Shown here: piece after piece, positions 52,531 to 61,071 of the stretch
How positions within the stretch are numbered: position 1 is the stretch's first letter
Layout of the letters: each line of letters starts with the position of its first letter
DNA from: Treponema sp.
GTDB taxonomy: Bacteria; Spirochaetota; Spirochaetia; Treponematales; Treponemataceae
Reading direction: 5' to 3'
Assembly: GCA_022510845.1 (NCBI GenBank)
Contig: JAFLSR010000004.1
Location: 28,164-92,163, forward strand
Length of the DNA: 64,000 nt
Made by a program: the position numbers and the translations under genes
Notes under the pieces: generated by a model
Told to the model about the DNA's origin: nothing
The model's input: only the letters and a program-made list of their open reading frames with translations
The model's database searches: none

Positions 52531-53982
52531 ATGGAAAATTCCTCCCAGTTCAAAAAAAAGATTCTTTCTTTCGCGGCGTTCTTGCCGCTCGCGCTCGCCG
52601 TGGCTTTCGTTGCGTTTCTTTTCTTTCGCGATGCTTCGATAAGGGGCGCGGTGGCACAGCCTCTTTCGCAAGAAGAGATTTCCGAACTTCAAGAAAATCT
52701 GCGCGAACGCTATCCGGAACGAATTCTGCGCCCGCTTTCCTACTCCCTCATTCCGCCGCAGTTCGACACGAACGCCTTGTCAGCGATTTTAATAAACGCG
52801 GAAACAGGCGAAGTGCTTTTTGAAAAGAACGCCGACCTTTCCATACCACCCGCTTCGATGACGAAGCTTTTTTTGATTTACGGCGTGCTCCAAAAAGTGC
52901 GCGAGGGAAAGGCATCCCTTGACGACATAATTCCGATTGACGGACGCGCGATTGCAGCCGCGATGCCGCCACGCTCTTCGCTGATGTTTTTGGGGAGGGG
53001 GCAAATCGTTACGCTGCGCGAACTTCTGCAAGGATTGAGCGTTGCGAGCGGAAACGACGCGGCGCACCAAATCGCGTTCGCGCTTTACGGCTCGATGGAA
53101 AATTTCATAGCGGAAACGAACGCCCTCATAAAGTCTCTCGGCCTTGCGCACACACGCATCGTTGAATCATCAGGCTATTCGGAAGAAAACCTCACGACGG
53201 CTCGGGAAATGGCTGCGTTCTGCAAGATTTATTTGGAAGAATTTCCCGACGCGCTAAATGAATTTCATTCGATGAAAAAATTCACTTTTCCGAAAGAAAA
53301 GAACCTTCCTCCCGAACAGCGCGGACGCGGAAGGCAGGATTTTTCGAAAGGAATCCCCAAGGAAATCTGGACACCGTTCACGCTGGAAAACACGAACAAA
53401 CTTTTGGGCGCGCTTGAAGGCTGCGACGGAATCAAGACCGGCCACATAGACGAGAGCGGATTCAACCTCGCGCTCACTACAATGCGAGACGGCGTGCGAT
53501 ACATTTCCGTAACGATGAAAGGTCCAGGCGCGACCATGGCGGAAGGCGACAGGATGAGGTGCGAGGACGGAACGCTTTTGCACGAATGGGCGCACGGCGC
53601 ATTTTATGAAGTTGTCTTTCCCGAAAAGAGCGAATTCAATGTTCCGCTTTACGGCGCAAAGCGGAAGGCCGTGGGGCTTTGCGCGGCGTTCAAAAGGGAT
53701 TTCACCGCGCCGAAAAATCCCCTTCTTGCCGAAAACGGAATCTTTGCCGCGCTACAGGTCGATGAAATTGAGGACGCGCAGTTCGAAGTGTTTGTTCCGG
53801 AATTCATTTTTGGAAGAGTCGAATGCGGCAGAACTTACGGAAAGATTGTCGCAAGCAAAAACGGAATCGTTCTTGCGGAGATTCCCCTCGTGGCGCAGAC
53901 GAGCGTGCAGGGAGCGGGCGGATTTTTACGACGCTGCGACACGCTTATTTTGCGATTGCGCTCAATTCGGAACAAAGCGTAA
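52531..53982 (+). CDS. dacA: D-alanyl-D-alanine carboxypeptidase (PBP5/6 class)
   Basis: Low-molecular-weight penicillin-binding protein that trims the terminal D-Ala of peptidoglycan stems. A membrane segment at residues ~10-32 acts as signal anchor. Catalytic motifs: S109-M-T-K112 in PPASMTKLF, S173-G-N in VASGNDAA, and K302-T-G in GIKTGH. The C-terminal PBP5-like beta domain follows (AALQVDEIEDAQFEVFVPEF). 483 residues, longer than the usual ~400 because of extra sequence ahead of the catalytic domain. Repeat copy E lies between it and the convergent flagellar gene. Confidence 0.92.
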   Translation: MENSSQFKKKILSFAAFLPLALAVAFVAFLFFRDASIRGAVAQPLSQEEISELQENLRERYPERILRPLSYSLIPPQFDTNALSAILINAETGEVLFEKNADLSIPPASMTKLFLIYGVLQKVREGKASLDDIIPIDGRAIAAAMPPRSSLMFLGRGQIVTLRELLQGLSVASGNDAAHQIAFALYGSMENFIAETNALIKSLGLAHTRIVESSGYSEENLTTAREMAAFCKIYLEEFPDALNEFHSMKKFTFPKEKNLPPEQRGRGRQDFSKGIPKEIWTPFTLENTNKLLGALEGCDGIKTGHIDESGFNLALTTMRDGVRYISVTMKGPGATMAEGDRMRCEDGTLLHEWAHGAFYEVVFPEKSEFNVPLYGAKRKAVGLCAAFKRDFTAPKNPLLAENGIFAALQVDEIEDAQFEVFVPEFIFGRVECGRTYGKIVASKNGIVLAEIPLVAQTSVQGAGGFLRRCDTLILRLRSIRNKA

Positions 53983-54106
53983 AACCGCGTTGCTCGGTGA
54001 AATTACATCAGAAAAAACAAGAAGTGTTGGGATGTCGGTTGTTGGCGCAGTCGATTTTTCAGCAAAAAAAATAAAACGCTTTTTAATAAAAATCAGATTC
54101 AGAAAA

Positions 54107-54183
54107 CCTAGAAAATATCTTAATTTGTATACTTTTTAATATATTTTGTGTATTATATAATATAATTTAAGGATATTTCTAGG
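54107..54183. repeat. 77-bp palindromic repeat, copy E
   Basis: From CCTAGAAAATATCTTA to the complement of CCTAGAAATATCCTTA, flanked by AAAA. It sits between the convergent dacA (stop 125 bases to the left) and the FlgJ-like gene (stop 4 bases to the right). Its centre is a highly AT-rich TATATAATATAAT stretch. Confidence 0.9.
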
Positions 54184-54187
54184 TATT

Positions 54188-54697
54188 TCAGCCCTGCGCC
54201 AACTCAAGATAAATCTGATCTGCGATTCCGAAGCCCGCGTTTTTTGTGAGCGCTGTGGTGTATTCGTCGTAAAGCATGTCCTCGTACATTTCCTTTGCAA
54301 AACTCGGCGTGCTCGAAGATGTGACTGTTTTTCGCATTGAACTCACAAGCATCTTCACGAAAAACGATTCAAGTTCAAGCGACTTTTCGTAGAGTTTTGA
54401 AGTCTTGTCGATTTTTTTCTGCGCTCCGTGGACAGGCGCGGAATTTGCCGCCGCCCCGCGCGCGCTCGAATTCTTGTCGGCTTCGGAAGTGAACGCGCCG
54501 TCAAAGCCTGTCTTGATGTCGCCGTTCAGCCTGCCATCTTTTGCGATTTGGTTTGAGGAAATGTGCTCGGTGTTCGCAGCCTTCTTTTGCGCCGCTTTCA
54601 GCAGGTCGGCGAATTTGCTGTCCTGCCCTTTTGAAAGCGCGTTTTGAATCATCGCGGAACTTTGTGTCATCGTACCGAGCTTGTCAATTCCAGTCAT
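54188..54697 (-). CDS. FlgJ-like flagellar rod-associated protein
   Basis: A 169-residue protein whose C-terminal ~70 residues match the rod-binding N-terminal domain of FlgJ: KLYEKSLELESFFVKMLVSSMRKTV (about 98-122), SFAKEMYEDMLYDEYTTALTKNAGFGIADQIYLEL. The first 95 residues are low-complexity and polar. There is no muramidase domain, as in spirochaete FlgJ-like proteins. It is the last gene of the flgF-flgG run (flgG stop is 37 bases upstream) and should be needed for rod assembly of the periplasmic flagella. Confidence 0.85.
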   Translation of the reverse strand: MTGIDKLGTMTQSSAMIQNALSKGQDSKFADLLKAAQKKAANTEHISSNQIAKDGRLNGDIKTGFDGAFTSEADKNSSARGAAANSAPVHGAQKKIDKTSKLYEKSLELESFFVKMLVSSMRKTVTSSSTPSFAKEMYEDMLYDEYTTALTKNAGFGIADQIYLELAQG

Positions 54698-54733
54698 AAG
54701 TTTTCCTCGCCGTGTTTTGCGGCTTTGCTAGTT

Positions 54734-55528
54734 TTAGCGTTTCAAGTTCGCGGCTGTCGAAAGCATCGAATCGCTCGTCTGCACTGCCTTCGAGTTGAAC
54801 TCGTAGGCGCGTTGCGCGACTATCATCTGCACCATCTCGTTCACTACCGAAACGTTCGACATTTCGAGAAACTTGTGCTTTATGATTCCCATTCCGTCTT
54901 GCCCAGGACGATTTGCGATTGGGTCGCCGGAAGCGTTCGTCACTTGGTAGAGACTGTCGCCTATCGCCTTGAGGCCCACTTCATTCGGAAAGCGGTAAAG
55001 TTCAATTTGCCCCACTTCCGTCGGTGTGGTTTCGCCGTTCACTTTTACCGTGACGCGCCCCGTGTCGCTGATTGTGAGCGTGTTGAGCGCGAAGCCTTCC
55101 GGCAGGATGATTTCGGGCATTACGCGCAAGCCTTCGCTCGTGACAAGTTGCCCCGTCATGTCAACTTTGAGCGCGCCGTCTCTCGTGTATGCGTAGCTTC
55201 CGTCATATTGCTGCACGCGGATGAATCCGTCGCCTACGATGGCAACGTCCGTGTCAACTCCGGTGTTCTGGAGCGAGCCTTGGCTGAAAATGCGCTGTGT
55301 CGCCGCGACTTTCACGCCCGCGCCCTGCTCTATTCCAACGGGAGTCACAGTGTCTTCCGTGGCGGGAGTTCCCGCGAGCTTGAGCTTCTGGTAAATCAAA
55401 TCCTCGAATTCCGCGCGTTGCTGCTTGTAGCCCGTCGTGTTCACGTTCGAAAGGTTGTGCGAAATCGCGTCGATGTTGGCCTGCTGCCCGTTCATTCCTG
55501 TGGCGGCCGTCCAAAGGCTTCGTACCAT
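54734..55528 (-). CDS. flgG: flagellar distal rod protein FlgG
   Basis: Distal rod subunit, 264 residues. The N-terminus MVRSLWTAATGMNGQQANIDAISHNLSNVNT and the C-terminus LEMSNVSVVNEMVQMIVAQRAYEFNSKAVQ are the conserved coiled-coil ends of rod and hook proteins; LANVNTTGYK and AGVKVAATQRIFSQG fit FlgG. ATG 55528 has GGAG upstream; a longer in-frame extension to 55699 reaches into the terminator downstream of flgF and is rejected. It follows flgF on the same strand but a hairpin with a T-run (minus strand) lies between them. Confidence 0.94.
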   Translation of the reverse strand: MVRSLWTAATGMNGQQANIDAISHNLSNVNTTGYKQQRAEFEDLIYQKLKLAGTPATEDTVTPVGIEQGAGVKVAATQRIFSQGSLQNTGVDTDVAIVGDGFIRVQQYDGSYAYTRDGALKVDMTGQLVTSEGLRVMPEIILPEGFALNTLTISDTGRVTVKVNGETTPTEVGQIELYRFPNEVGLKAIGDSLYQVTNASGDPIANRPGQDGMGIIKHKFLEMSNVSVVNEMVQMIVAQRAYEFNSKAVQTSDSMLSTAANLKR

Positions 55529-55633
55529 AGTTTTCTCCAAAAAAAGTTTCTCAATTTTATTTTCGGAATTTTGGGCGAATTTGTTAGGACTTTTTTCGCG
55601 TGAATCGAGCTGTGAAAAAATGTGAGGCAAGTA

Positions 55634-55666
55634 GAAAAAAAAACGACAGGCGGAATGCCTGCCGTT
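55634..55666 (-). terminator. rho-independent terminator between flgF and flgG (minus strand)
   Basis: On the minus strand a ten-base stem AACGGCAGGC / GCCTGTCGTT (one mismatch) is followed by a run of nine T. It lies 75 bases after the flgF stop and about 106 bases before the flgG start, so it may reduce read-through from flgF to flgG. Confidence 0.7.
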
Positions 55667-55740
55667 TTCCTTGAAAGAATTTTCAGTAAGTCGAGCCATC
55701 TGTACAGCACAACTTCAAACTATAATTTTATCGCCTAAAA

Positions 55741-56538
55741 CTATCTGTTTCTTGCGGCTACGCGATTCCATAATGTGCTCATCATAGAGTCGTGCGTTTG
55801 AATCGTCTTTTGGTTCGCTTCGTATGCGCGGTTCACTTCGATCATGCGCACCATCTCGTTCACCACGTTCACGTTGGAAGTTTCGATGAAACTCTGTATG
55901 AACTCGGGGCGCTCTTCTCCTTCGGCGATGTGCGCGGGGCCTGAAATCTCGGTTTCCATGTAGAAGCTGTTTCCGACTTTTTGGAGATAGCGTTCGTTGT
56001 CGAAGCGCACGGCAAGGAAGCGGTCCACCACTTCGTTTTCGGAAGTGACAATCATTCCGTCCTCGTTCACCTTGAACTTGTTGTCAGGAAGCCGGATGAT
56101 TCCGTTTTCGCCCAAAACCGGATAGCCGTCCTTCGTTTCGAGGATGCCTTCTTTTCCGAGGAAGAAGCTTCCGTTGCGCGTGTAGCGTTCTCCGTTCGGA
56201 GTTTGGATTACGAAGAAGCCCTTTCCGTGAAGCGCGAAATCCGTGGAAAGCCCGCTGTTTTTGAGAGAGCCTTCCGCGAAGTCGGTGTAGTTTTCGTTTG
56301 TCTCGACGCCCGTTCCGAGTTTTCCGATTATCGGGGCTGCGTCGGCAGAACCTTCGGGTACGGTGTACACTCCGTCAAAGTCCTTGCGCCTCAAAAGAAG
56401 TTCCGAAAAACTTTTGCTCACGGTTACGTCCCTTTTGAAGCCCGCCGTATCGACGTTCGCAAGATTGTTCGCAATCGCGTCGAGCCTGTTCTGCTGGGCG
56501 ACCATTCCGCTTGCGCCCGTGTACCATCCACGAATCAT
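55741..56538 (-). CDS. flgF: flagellar proximal rod protein FlgF
   Basis: A 265-residue rod protein with the standard N-terminus (MIRGWYTGASGMVAQQNRLDAIANNLANVDT, GFKRD) and C-terminus (SNVNVVNEMVRMIEVNRAYEANQKTIQTHDSMMSTLWNRV). The central part diverges from FlgG in the usual FlgF manner. TAGGAGTGG immediately precedes the ATG. FlgF versus a second FlgG copy is decided by order and by the N-terminus; spirochaete databases often call such genes flgG paralogues. The first gene of the FlgF-FlgG-FlgJ-like run. Confidence 0.9.
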   Translation of the reverse strand: MIRGWYTGASGMVAQQNRLDAIANNLANVDTAGFKRDVTVSKSFSELLLRRKDFDGVYTVPEGSADAAPIIGKLGTGVETNENYTDFAEGSLKNSGLSTDFALHGKGFFVIQTPNGERYTRNGSFFLGKEGILETKDGYPVLGENGIIRLPDNKFKVNEDGMIVTSENEVVDRFLAVRFDNERYLQKVGNSFYMETEISGPAHIAEGEERPEFIQSFIETSNVNVVNEMVRMIEVNRAYEANQKTIQTHDSMMSTLWNRVAARNR

Positions 56539-57246
56539 TTTCCACTCCTAAACAGAGAGATGTTTTTACTATTCTCCTGACAGGCGCGAATACGCCTGTG
56601 TTTTGATTTTCGGAAGAAAAACGCGGAATTGTTAGCGGAAAAAATTGAAGATATGCTGATTTACGGAAAAAGGATTTGGATGCAAGTGGAAAAAATGGCT
56701 GAAGAACGCCGTGATTTTAGGGATAAAAACGGCGTGTAATCTAGAAAATATATTAAAATGTGCACTTTTTAATATAAATTGTACTAAAAAGATTTCATTT
56801 TAATATATTTTCTAGGATTTACTTTGAAAGCCGCACCTGCCGAGCCAACATTTCAGTGTGTGTCTGGGCGTTTTTCCCATACGACTTTGTTGCACGCCTC
56901 TAATTTACGCGCTTGATTTTAATTCTGGGGTTTCCTTTTTTTTGCAAAAGTTCGCTTGTTTTTATCTCGCTCACGCAGGCAGGAAGAACGCGTGTCTTCG
57001 GGAACTGGATTTTTCTGAGATGCGCATTTAAAAAAATTGCATCCGTATAAAGATTGCGCGTGGTTTAACAGGTGTTTCGCTTCTACTCCTTTTTCAAAAC
57101 CTAAAAAATATTGACCAAGCCTTCGCTCTAGTGCTCATCCGCTCTGCCCCATTGTTCTAAATCCGGCGTTTCAAATTCTTCCGTTTTTATCATTCCCTTG
57201 CAATTCAACCCTAAACACTTCCTCACTTTTTTCCGAAAATCAAAGT
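56539..57246. other. 708-base intergenic region upstream of flgF and the gene at 57247
   Basis: Between two divergently transcribed genes. It contains a small hairpin ACAGGCG/CGCCTGT (56580-56599) in the flgF leader, palindromic repeat copy F (56740-56816), and a single arm-like AAACCTAAAAAATATTG at about 57097-57113 without a partner. I find no open reading frame with coding character, no tRNA and no clear promoter for the gene at 57247. Confidence 0.6.
56740..56816. repeat. 77-bp palindromic repeat, copy F
   Basis: From TCTAGAAAATATATTA to the complement of CCTAGAAAATATATTA, the most symmetrical copy; the first base is T in place of C. The centre CACTTTTTAATATAAATTG is close to copy A. It lies about 200 bases upstream of flgF and 430 upstream of the gene at 57247, so it cannot serve as terminator for either. 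Confidence 0.9.
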
Positions 57247-57861
57247 GTGAAAAAGTTTTCGAAAATTATTCTTGCGTTCTCCCTGCTTGCGATATGCGGC
57301 GCGTTGCCTTGTTTTTCCTACATGGTGAAATACAAGGAGGATTTTTACCGCCTCTATCACATTCACTACCAGCAGTTTCCGGACGACTGCATGGAGAACA
57401 TCTATTGGCTTGAACAGGCGGTACGAGCGGACTTTGTGAATCCGCTCTATGCGATGGCGAAAATCGAAAACGAAAAGCAGTGGGAAAAATATCGCAACCT
57501 TTTTCAGATGCATTTGAATTTGAAATTGATTGAACAGCATCAGCGGCTTGCCCGCGTGTACGACAAACGCGCGATTTGCTTTTACGATGCTCCTTGGCGC
57601 GACGAATATTTGGCGAATTTGCAAAAGGCGAAAAGTTGCTACGAGACAGGGCTTTACTATTGGCGCGAGGCGCGGCTTTGGGCGGAAAAAGCGAACGAAA
57701 CGAAATTCCGCTGGCTTCATCTGACCGACTTGCAGTATTGGGAGGACGAGCGCGAGAGAATCGCAAGCGCGGAATTGGACTACGAGAAAATCCTTCGCCG
57801 TGAACTTGCGCGTGTGGACGCGGAAATCGAAAAGCTCAACGCGATGGAAAAGACATATTAG
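57247..57861 (+). CDS. exported helical protein, unknown function
   Basis: A 204-residue protein starting at GTG 57247 with a signal peptide (MKKFSKIILAFSLLAICGALPCFS). The mature part is rich in aromatic residues and helices: EDFYRLYHIHYQQFPDDCMENIYWLEQAVRAD, then long charged helices to the end (ERERIASAELDYEKILRRELARVDAEIEKL). Divergent placement from flgF and the aromatic-rich helical character recall spirochaete periplasmic proteins coded beside flagellar rod genes, so a flagellar role is possible but unproven. I know no family name. Confidence 0.7.
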   Translation: MKKFSKIILAFSLLAICGALPCFSYMVKYKEDFYRLYHIHYQQFPDDCMENIYWLEQAVRADFVNPLYAMAKIENEKQWEKYRNLFQMHLNLKLIEQHQRLARVYDKRAICFYDAPWRDEYLANLQKAKSCYETGLYYWREARLWAEKANETKFRWLHLTDLQYWEDERERIASAELDYEKILRRELARVDAEIEKLNAMEKTY

Positions 57862-58061
57862 GAAAATTTGCGATTGGGCACGTGTTTTTGCGATATTTTT
57901 TGGCATGAAAAAACGCTTTTTAGCAATTTCCAGCGAATTGCCCTATCGCAAATGCGATGCGTTTCCGCGCGATTTCCAAAAATCAGTCCGCTTTTTGTGC
58001 GCGTGGATTTTTCAGGCGCGATTCCCTTGCAAAAAAAGCGAAAATCCGCTAGAATATCGCA
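57862..58061. other. 200-base gap rich in TTGCGAT/ATCGCAA
   Basis: No gene or terminator is evident. The gap and the start of aroB hold five or more copies of the heptamer TTGCGAT or its complement (near 57870, 57888, 57945, 58060 and 58110), a density far above chance outside coding sequence. Confidence 0.6.
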
Positions 58062-59234
58062 ATGCAAGCCTTTTCAAATTTCACGATAAAATACAAGCCT
58101 CAGTTTATCGCAACTCACAAATCGCGCATTTGTTTTTTTGAAGGAAGCCCCGCGCTCACAGAAATTTTTCTTGGCGAAAAAAAGTCCGAGCCGAATACAA
58201 GAAGGCTTTTCGTTACGGACACGAACGTCGCGCGTTTGGAAAGCCTTTCTGATTTTTTGAAGAATTTCGGAGTTGATTCAGGCGCGGTTTCTTTGGATGG
58301 AAACGCCGCGTGTTTTTCCGGGCAAGGCGAATTCAATGGCGATTCTCTAATCGTGATTCCCGCAGGCGAAGCGTTCAAGACAATCGAAACTGTTCTCGGC
58401 ATCGTGCGAGCGGCGTTGGACATGGCGTTCAGTCGCAAGGACATCTTCATTGGAATCGGTGGCGGCGTTGTCACCGACCTCACGGCATTTGCCGCCGCAA
58501 TCTACAAGCGAGGCGCGCGCTGCGAGTTCGTCCCCACTACGCTGCTTGCGATGGTTGACGCGGCGCTGGGCGGAAAAAGCGGCTGCGATTTCGAGGACTA
58601 CAAGAACATGGTGGGTGCATTTTTCCCTGCCGAAAGGCTTTTCGTCTTTCCGCAATTCGTGCAAAGCCTTCCCGATGACGAGTACCGTTCGGGCTTTGCC
58701 GAGGCGTTCAAGCACGCGCTTTTGTTCGACAAGAAATTGTTCCGCGAAATTTCCGCGCAAAAAGAAAAGGTCTCTCTTCGAGAAAAAGATTTCGTTTTCG
58801 AGATGATTTCAAAGAGCGTCGAGGCGAAGGCTCGAATCGTTCAAAAAGATATGTCGGAAAGAGGCCCTCGAATGCTTTTGAATTTCGGGCACACGTTCGC
58901 GCACGCGCTCGAAACCTGCGCGGGGCTTGGAAAGATTTCACATGGCGACGCCGTGGGTTGGGGAATCGGGCGCGCGCTTTGCGTGAGCCGCAATTTGGGA
59001 CTTTGTTCGGAAGAATACACGAATCAGGTTTTGGATTTGATTGAATTTTTCGGATGGGAAAAAAACGCGAAGCACAAAGTTTTTTCGGACGAGAATTCTG
59101 CGGAAAGACTTTTGGAAGCCATGCGGCGCGACAAAAAAAATTCTTCGAAAAAAATCCGCCTTATCCTACAGCGCGGGCTTTGCAAAAATCTAATCGAAGA
59201 AATTCGTGACGAGGAAATCTTGAAATGCCTTTAG
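58062..59234 (+). CDS. aroB: 3-dehydroquinate synthase
   Basis: Second step of the shikimate pathway (DAHP to 3-dehydroquinate), NAD- and metal-dependent. The NAD-binding block GIGGGVVTDLTAFAAAIYKRG is at about 128-148, followed by FVPTTLLAMVDAALGGKSGCDF, the metal-site helix GFAEAFKHALLFDK and LLNFGHTFAHALE with metal-ligand histidines, then HGDAVGWGI. Length of 390 includes about 30 extra residues at the N-terminus and C-terminus relative to E. coli. Its end overlaps the cysteine desulfurase gene by ten bases. No aro genes adjoin it; aroH lies at 16 kb. Confidence 0.93.
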   Translation: MQAFSNFTIKYKPQFIATHKSRICFFEGSPALTEIFLGEKKSEPNTRRLFVTDTNVARLESLSDFLKNFGVDSGAVSLDGNAACFSGQGEFNGDSLIVIPAGEAFKTIETVLGIVRAALDMAFSRKDIFIGIGGGVVTDLTAFAAAIYKRGARCEFVPTTLLAMVDAALGGKSGCDFEDYKNMVGAFFPAERLFVFPQFVQSLPDDEYRSGFAEAFKHALLFDKKLFREISAQKEKVSLREKDFVFEMISKSVEAKARIVQKDMSERGPRMLLNFGHTFAHALETCAGLGKISHGDAVGWGIGRALCVSRNLGLCSEEYTNQVLDLIEFFGWEKNAKHKVFSDENSAERLLEAMRRDKKNSSKKIRLILQRGLCKNLIEEIRDEEILKCL

Positions 59235-60418
59235 ACTCAACCCCTTCTCCATCGGAACCTTCTGAACGCTATTTTGACTGGGCAGCCACAGCGATTCCCG
59301 ACGAAGAGATTTTGCGCGAGTCGCTTGAAGAAAGCCTTTCGTTTTGGCAGAATCCTTCGAGCGCGCATTCGGGAGGAAAAAGCGCGAAGGTCGCTTTGGA
59401 CGAAGCCCGCAAAAAATGCGCGGCGGCTTTCGGAGCGCGCGCGGAAAACATTTTTTTCACTTCGGGCGGAACCGAGGCGAACCACATCCCCCTCCTTTCG
59501 ATTTTGAATCGTCCCGAACGCGGAGAAATTCTTTTCAGTTCGATTGAGCATCCTTCGATGCGCGAAATGGCGATGGAGTTGAAGCACTGCGGTTTTACGG
59601 TGAGGCAGATTCCATGCGACAAAAATGGAATTGTTTCCGCGCAAAGCGTCCGCGAATGCCTCGGGAACGAAACGCTCTTCGTGGGAGTGATGGCTGTGAA
59701 CAACGAGACAGGCGCGATTCAGCCGATTGGCGAAATCGCGGAAATGCTCGACGAATTCTACGAAGGGCGCAGAAGGCCGAAATTCCACGTGGACTGCGTT
59801 CAGGCTTTGGGAAAGATTCCGCTTGACTTGTCGCGCCATTCAATCGACAGCGCGGCTGCGAGCGCGCACAAAATTCGAGGTCCGCGCGGCATAGGCATTT
59901 TGTACCTCAAAAATCCGATTGAGCCTTTTTTGCGAGGCGGGGGTCAGGAAGCAGGAATCCGAAGCGGAACGGAAAATGTTTTCGGAGCGTTGGCGTTTGA
60001 AAAATGCCTGGAGCGGTACGCAGGGAATTCCATTGCGGAGAAAAACCGCGCGCAAGAAATCCTCACTTCCGAATTCATAAAAAAATTGAGCACAATTAAA
60101 TCGTGCACAATCATTCCCCCCGCCCGCGCGGAAAATCCAATCGACACGAATTTCTCTCCGTGGATTGTGCAGGCTTCGTTTGAAGGGATTCCGGGAAACG
60201 TCATGCTCCGCGCGCTTGACTCGAAGGGATTTTCCATTTCCACAGGAAGCGCGTGCTCTTCAAAAAAGGCTTCGCGCCCCGTTTTGGAAGCGATGGGAAT
60301 CGGAAAAGATTTGCGGGAAAACTCCGTGCGATTCAGTTTCGGACCTACGACCACTGCGAATGCGATGGACGCTCTCTTTGAAGAAGTGAAGAAAATTTGC
60401 GGGCAGTTTTCAGTTTGA
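59225..60418 (+). CDS. cysteine desulfurase, NifS/IscS-like
   Basis: PLP enzyme that takes sulfur from cysteine for iron-sulfur clusters or tRNA thiolation. PLP lysine K216 lies in AASAHKIRGPRGIGILYL, and the active cysteine is C344 in STGSACSSKK. Other blocks are FFTSGGTEANHIPL, VNNETGAIQPIGEIA and GGGQEAGIRSGTENV. 397 residues. The class I loop around the cysteine indicates NifS/IscS rather than SufS type. ATG 59225 overlaps the aroB stop, a likely translational coupling with no obvious metabolic reason. No iscU gene is adjacent. Confidence 0.92.
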   Translation: MPLDSTPSPSEPSERYFDWAATAIPDEEILRESLEESLSFWQNPSSAHSGGKSAKVALDEARKKCAAAFGARAENIFFTSGGTEANHIPLLSILNRPERGEILFSSIEHPSMREMAMELKHCGFTVRQIPCDKNGIVSAQSVRECLGNETLFVGVMAVNNETGAIQPIGEIAEMLDEFYEGRRRPKFHVDCVQALGKIPLDLSRHSIDSAAASAHKIRGPRGIGILYLKNPIEPFLRGGGQEAGIRSGTENVFGALAFEKCLERYAGNSIAEKNRAQEILTSEFIKKLSTIKSCTIIPPARAENPIDTNFSPWIVQASFEGIPGNVMLRALDSKGFSISTGSACSSKKASRPVLEAMGIGKDLRENSVRFSFGPTTTANAMDALFEEVKKICGQFSV

Positions 60419-60477
60419 TTCGTGCACAGCGCCGCCAAGTTTTTCAGAAAAAATTCGATGAGCGTCGCGCAATGTTG

Positions 60478-60506
60478 TTGATTTTTTTTTCGCGATGTGA
60501 TATAAT
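60478..60506 (+). promoter_or_regulatory. putative sigma-70 promoter of the PUR-domain gene
   Basis: TTGATT at 60478-60483 and consensus TATAAT at 60501-60506 with a 17-base spacer. The roughly 95-base leader that follows contains AAGATAAA / TTTATCTT (60540-60547 and 60568-60575), a possible hairpin upstream of the start codon. Confidence 0.6.
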
Positions 60507-60607
60507 CCGCTAAAATCCACTGAAAATTCAGGGAAGGAGCAAGATAAACGCCGCCTGAAATGTCGTGCTTTATCTTTGGTTTTCGCCTTTTTTGTCAGGA
60601 GAAAAAA

Positions 60608-61027
60608 ATGGGAATTCGAGGAGAACTTTACACGACGCAGACTACGCTCGCGAACCGCGCATATTTTTTCAATGTCAAGGAAAATCGCACGGGAGATGTT
60701 TTCTTGCAGATTGTCGAAAGCAAGAGCAGAGACGGCGCGGACTTCGACAGGCATCAAATCGCGATTTTCGAAGAGGACTTGCAAAAATTTTTGAACGGGC
60801 TTGACGATTCGCTCCGCTTCATTCAAAGGAACAGGAAGGAGCAAGAACGTCTTCGCGCGGAAAGGAAGGCCGCCAAGGAAGCAAAGTACGGCGCTGGTGC
60901 TTCCCCCGAAAAAAAGAAAGTTTTGAGGAAGGGGGCGGCTTATGAGGACAGCGATTTCCGCCCGCGTGATCCAGCCTCGCCCAAAAAAACTGGCCGCATT
61001 CATGTGGTCTCGAAAATCCAAAAATGA
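60608..61027 (+). CDS. PUR-alpha-like DUF3276 nucleic-acid-binding protein
   Basis: A 139-residue protein. Residues 1-80 (RGELYTTQTTLANRAYFFNVKENRTGDVFLQIVESK) match the PUR/DUF3276 domain found in Bacteroidetes and spirochaetes; the Borrelia member BpuR binds DNA and RNA and regulates expression, including its own. A basic coiled stretch (KEQERLRAERKAAKEAK) and a polar tail follow. ATG 60608 with AGGAG upstream is preferred to an earlier in-frame ATG at 60560, which lies inside the leader. The leader hairpin makes self-regulation conceivable but this is inference. Confidence 0.85.
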   Translation: MGIRGELYTTQTTLANRAYFFNVKENRTGDVFLQIVESKSRDGADFDRHQIAIFEEDLQKFLNGLDDSLRFIQRNRKEQERLRAERKAAKEAKYGAGASPEKKKVLRKGAAYEDSDFRPRDPASPKKTGRIHVVSKIQK

Positions 61028-61071
61028 TTTCAATGCGGTGAATTTTTTCGAAAAAGATTCCGCCGCCAATT

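Noticed and set aside
57097..57113. AAACCTAAAAAATATTG as a seventh copy of the 77-bp repeat
   Set aside because: No matching right arm is found 77 bases away, and the ends lack the CCTAG box; treated as a chance half-site.
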